Shown: positions 62,001 through 64,000 of the stretch, in pieces | Position numbering within the stretch: the first letter of the stretch is position 1 | Layout of the letters: every line of letters starts with the position of its first letter | NCBI RefSeq assembly: GCF_003388735.1 | Contig: NZ_QUBQ01000001.1 | Span: 1,674,001-1,738,000, forward strand | Origin: Paenibacillus paeoniae | Lineage (GTDB): Bacteria > Bacillota > Bacilli > Paenibacillales > Paenibacillaceae | Length of the DNA stretch: 64,000 nucleotides | Direction of reading: 5' to 3' | Position numbers and translations under genes: made by a program | Notes under the pieces: model-generated | What the model was told of the DNA's origin: nothing | Seen by the model: only the letters and a program-made list of their open reading frames with translations | Database searches by the model: none

Positions 62001-63275
62001 ATGATTAAACGCACGCTAGTACGAATGACGATATGGAACAGTACGGTCGTGTTTTGCTTGCTCATCATACTGGGGGGAGCGTTATACGGGATGGCGCATT
62101 ATCGGATCTATTCCGACATTGACCGTCATATGGTGTTTAATATTGACAACTTGTATCAATTTACCCTACCCAACGGGGAACATGTCCTTAACGTTAACTG
62201 GAATGAGCCAGAACGATTTATGATGCTATTTTATTGGAATTCCAACGATACCTTGCTTCAAAGCATATATTATAAATGGCCATATGACAAATTAGCTTCA
62301 AAGATTCGGGAAAAACAAGACCGCATGGAACCGGAGTCGATACGTGTGGGTGAGAGAACCTTTCGATTCGTGAGCAGACCCTATCAAGGAAATTTGCCAA
62401 TGCTCGAGAAGCTGTCTTACACGGCGCCTTTGAAAACCATTCAAGCTTTTACGGAAATTTCTGCAGAGATCCACTATTTGAAACTGTTATTAAGGAGTAT
62501 TAGTACCGGAATTGGTATCGGCGCGTTATTATCTGTCATCGCAGGTTACGCATTGGCTAGACGGGCGCTCATTCCGATTCAGAAGGCTTGGGACAAGCAG
62601 CAGCAATTCGTTGCAGATGCCTCTCACGAGTTGAGGAGCCCGCTTTCGGTCGTCCGGGGGCAAACACAAATATTGTTACGCCATCCCGCTCATACGATCG
62701 AGGAAGAAAGCGCTCCAATTTCAGCCATTCTGAAAGAAACCAAAAGAATGAGAAACATGGTAGACGGACTGCTGCTTCTAGCAAGAGGCGATTCACATGA
62801 GGAAGTCATCTTATGCAAACCTGTGCGAATTGATGGAATCATGAAAGAGATTGCAAAAAAAATGGAGCCGATAATGGAGTACAAGCAGCTGCGGTTACAG
62901 CTTCATGTCGAAGGCTCGGAATTGTTCATAAATGGTGATGAGGATCGTCTCATACAGTTGTTCATGATTTTGCTCGACAATGCCATTAAATTTACACAGG
63001 CGGATGGGCAAATTGATTTTGGGTGTCTCAGGCAGGGGAAATCCGTTCTCGTAACCGTCAAGGATAACGGAGTGGGTATTTCGGAACATGATTTACCACT
63101 CGTATTTAATCGCTTCTACAAGGGAGATTCCTCTAGAAATAGAGGGCATCATGGAGCGGGTCTAGGGCTATCGATCGCGCATTGGATCGTCGATCAACAT
63201 CAAGGTTCTGTCCACATTAGCAGTGTGGCAGGGGGCGGAACGACTGTTACGATTCGTTTTCCGGCGATTAGTTAA
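62001..63275 (+). CDS. sensor histidine kinase of the DUF885 operon
   Basis: The 424-residue kinase has helices at about 12-33 and 165-188 that enclose an external domain of about 130 residues. Its phospho-acceptor is in VADASHELRSPLSVVRGQ (about residue 210), and ATP-binding boxes include LFMILLDNAIKFT, VFNRFYKGD and GAGLGLSIAHWIVDQH. AAAGGAG lies before ATG 62001, 19 bases after the peptidase gene. A strong terminator ends the operon. Confidence 0.9.
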   Translation: MIKRTLVRMTIWNSTVVFCLLIILGGALYGMAHYRIYSDIDRHMVFNIDNLYQFTLPNGEHVLNVNWNEPERFMMLFYWNSNDTLLQSIYYKWPYDKLASKIREKQDRMEPESIRVGERTFRFVSRPYQGNLPMLEKLSYTAPLKTIQAFTEISAEIHYLKLLLRSISTGIGIGALLSVIAGYALARRALIPIQKAWDKQQQFVADASHELRSPLSVVRGQTQILLRHPAHTIEEESAPISAILKETKRMRNMVDGLLLLARGDSHEEVILCKPVRIDGIMKEIAKKMEPIMEYKQLRLQLHVEGSELFINGDEDRLIQLFMILLDNAIKFTQADGQIDFGCLRQGKSVLVTVKDNGVGISEHDLPLVFNRFYKGDSSRNRGHHGAGLGLSIAHWIVDQHQGSVHISSVAGGGTTVTIRFPAIS

Positions 63276-63298
63276 TGAATAGAGTGAATAGGATACCG

Positions 63299-63334
63299 CG
63301 GCAGCCGATCAGAGGATCGGCTGCCGTTTTCTTT
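63299..63334 (+). terminator. terminator of the DUF885 operon
   Basis: CGGCAGCCGATC and GATCGGCTGCCG form a 12-base stem around AGAG, followed by TTTTC. Confidence 0.88.
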
Positions 63335-63749
63335 GCATTATACTTATTTTCATTATCCGAAATTTGTATTAAATATTTTCGCATTTTCTTATAGGAATAT
63401 AGTACCAAGTTATTTGAACGCGAGAAACTATCTTTAAAGTAAGGGTTGGAAATTATATAAAATAATAAATTTTCATTATATATATAAAAAGTGGATACTC
63501 AAAACCGATATAGTAATAGTGACAATAATAGACATCTAAATTGATTTCTGAATCGATAGTCTCAAATAAATGATCCATTCGCAGGCTTTCTAATCATGAT
63601 ATGAAATGTTAGATAGGCTATTATTGCTACTTATATGATCATATGATCATAAATTTACTGATAAGATGGTCCCATTGAAGGGGGTGGTTAAGAGGGACTG
63701 GTTAGTTCTACAAAGCAATTACATCATGATATTTTTAAGGAGGAGAACT
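63335..63749 (+). other. 415-base AT-rich leader of the ggt gene
   Basis: No coding frame is seen. The stretch contains a perfect 18-base palindrome (63634-63651) made of TATGATCA repeats, and AAGGAGGAGA (63736-63745) as the ribosome site for the next gene. Confidence 0.5.
63634..63651 (+). promoter_or_regulatory. perfect palindrome upstream of ggt
   Basis: TATGATCATATGATCATA is its own reverse complement and contains two TGATCA units. It lies about 100 bases before the ggt start, a plausible operator or promoter-overlapping site. Confidence 0.5.
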
Positions 63750-64000
63750 ATGCGTACTCAAATGAAAAAATGGTCCGTTTTGTTGTTAACAATAATCATG
63801 AGCTTTTCACTTTATGGGGCATCTGCTGGTGCAGCTAATCGACCTACGACGATGGCGCCGAACGGTATTGTTACAACTCCCCATTATTTAGCTTCCGCTG
63901 CAGCGCTCGAAGTGCTTCAAAATGGTGGCAATGCGGTTGATGCAGCAATTGCTGCACAGGCGACACTCGCAGTCGTATATCCGCAATACACAGGTATAGG
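63750..64000 (+). CDS. ggt: gamma-glutamyltransferase, N-terminal part (cut by window end)
   Basis: The 83 visible residues begin with a signal peptide ([24 protein letters not shown]) and continue [40 protein letters not shown] and YPQYTGIG. This is the standard start of secreted gamma-glutamyltransferase, which transfers or hydrolyses gamma-glutamyl groups of glutathione, glutamine or poly-gamma-glutamate. The self-processing Thr lies beyond the window. Confidence 0.88.
   Translation, partial: MRTQMKKWSVLLLTIIMSFSLYGASAGAANRPTTMAPNGIVTTPHYLASAAALEVLQNGGNAVDAAIAAQATLAVVYPQYTGI

Noticed and set aside
1..64000. CRISPR arrays, tRNA or rRNA genes, prophage, intact insertion sequences
   Set aside because: No regular spacer-repeat pattern, cloverleaf, ribosomal RNA core sequence, or intact transposase was recognised; only one tentative recombinase relic at 57424-57811.

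Overview
The window looks like chromosome of an endospore-forming Bacillota bacterium, most likely Paenibacillus or a close relative. Pointers are a GerA-type germinant receptor operon, the cortex hydrolase CwlJ, a KimA potassium transporter behind a c-di-AMP riboswitch, a YcdB/stalk-domain secreted protein, a BceRS-like two-component pair, AGGAGG-type ribosome binding sites and moderate GC. No rRNA, tRNA, CRISPR array or intact insertion sequence was seen. The genus is an inference from gene content.

Left part (1-24 kb). Small regulators and an esterase are followed by a BceRS-like system whose transporter is broken: the ATPase gene is reduced to a 48-codon ORF and the permease lacks its large extracellular domain, although a serine hydrolase follows intact. 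Next come a MarR-controlled pair of SMR drug transporters, an HxlR/oxidoreductase divergent pair, kimA with its riboswitch, a secreted protein of ten Ig-like repeats, a MarR/Old-Yellow-Enzyme pair, a Nudix gene and the YcdB/stalk protein. An MFS pseudogene then precedes a TetX-like flavin monooxygenase and a TetR regulator. An APS kinase gene abuts a Stf0-type sulfotransferase gene.

Middle (24-47 kb). A complete GerA/GerC/GerB operon with a small fourth gene is duplicated about 6 kb downstream; the second copy is an internal-deletion, nonsense-mutated pseudogene. Both copies keep a sigma-G-like promoter, an upstream hairpin and the small gene. A compact operon then combines a two-component system, CcdA, two TlpA-like thioredoxins and an Lgt-like membrane protein, which suggests an extracytoplasmic thiol-redox circuit. 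chrA, cwlJ, a TetR-linked second-type methionine aminopeptidase, a GDPD/two-component operon and a LysR/EamA pair follow.

Right part (47-64 kb). This part is rich in gene relics: ArsR, a 7TM-type sensor kinase, Nudix, EVE, an integrase-like relic, and a response-regulator N-terminus. A remnant mer locus (merR plus a CopZ-like protein, no merA) still has its 19-bp-spacer promoter. The window closes with a response regulator / DUF885 metallopeptidase-like / histidine kinase operon behind a perfect palindrome, and the start of a gamma-glutamyltransferase gene cut by the window edge.

All family assignments come from reading motifs and overall resemblance; no search was run.
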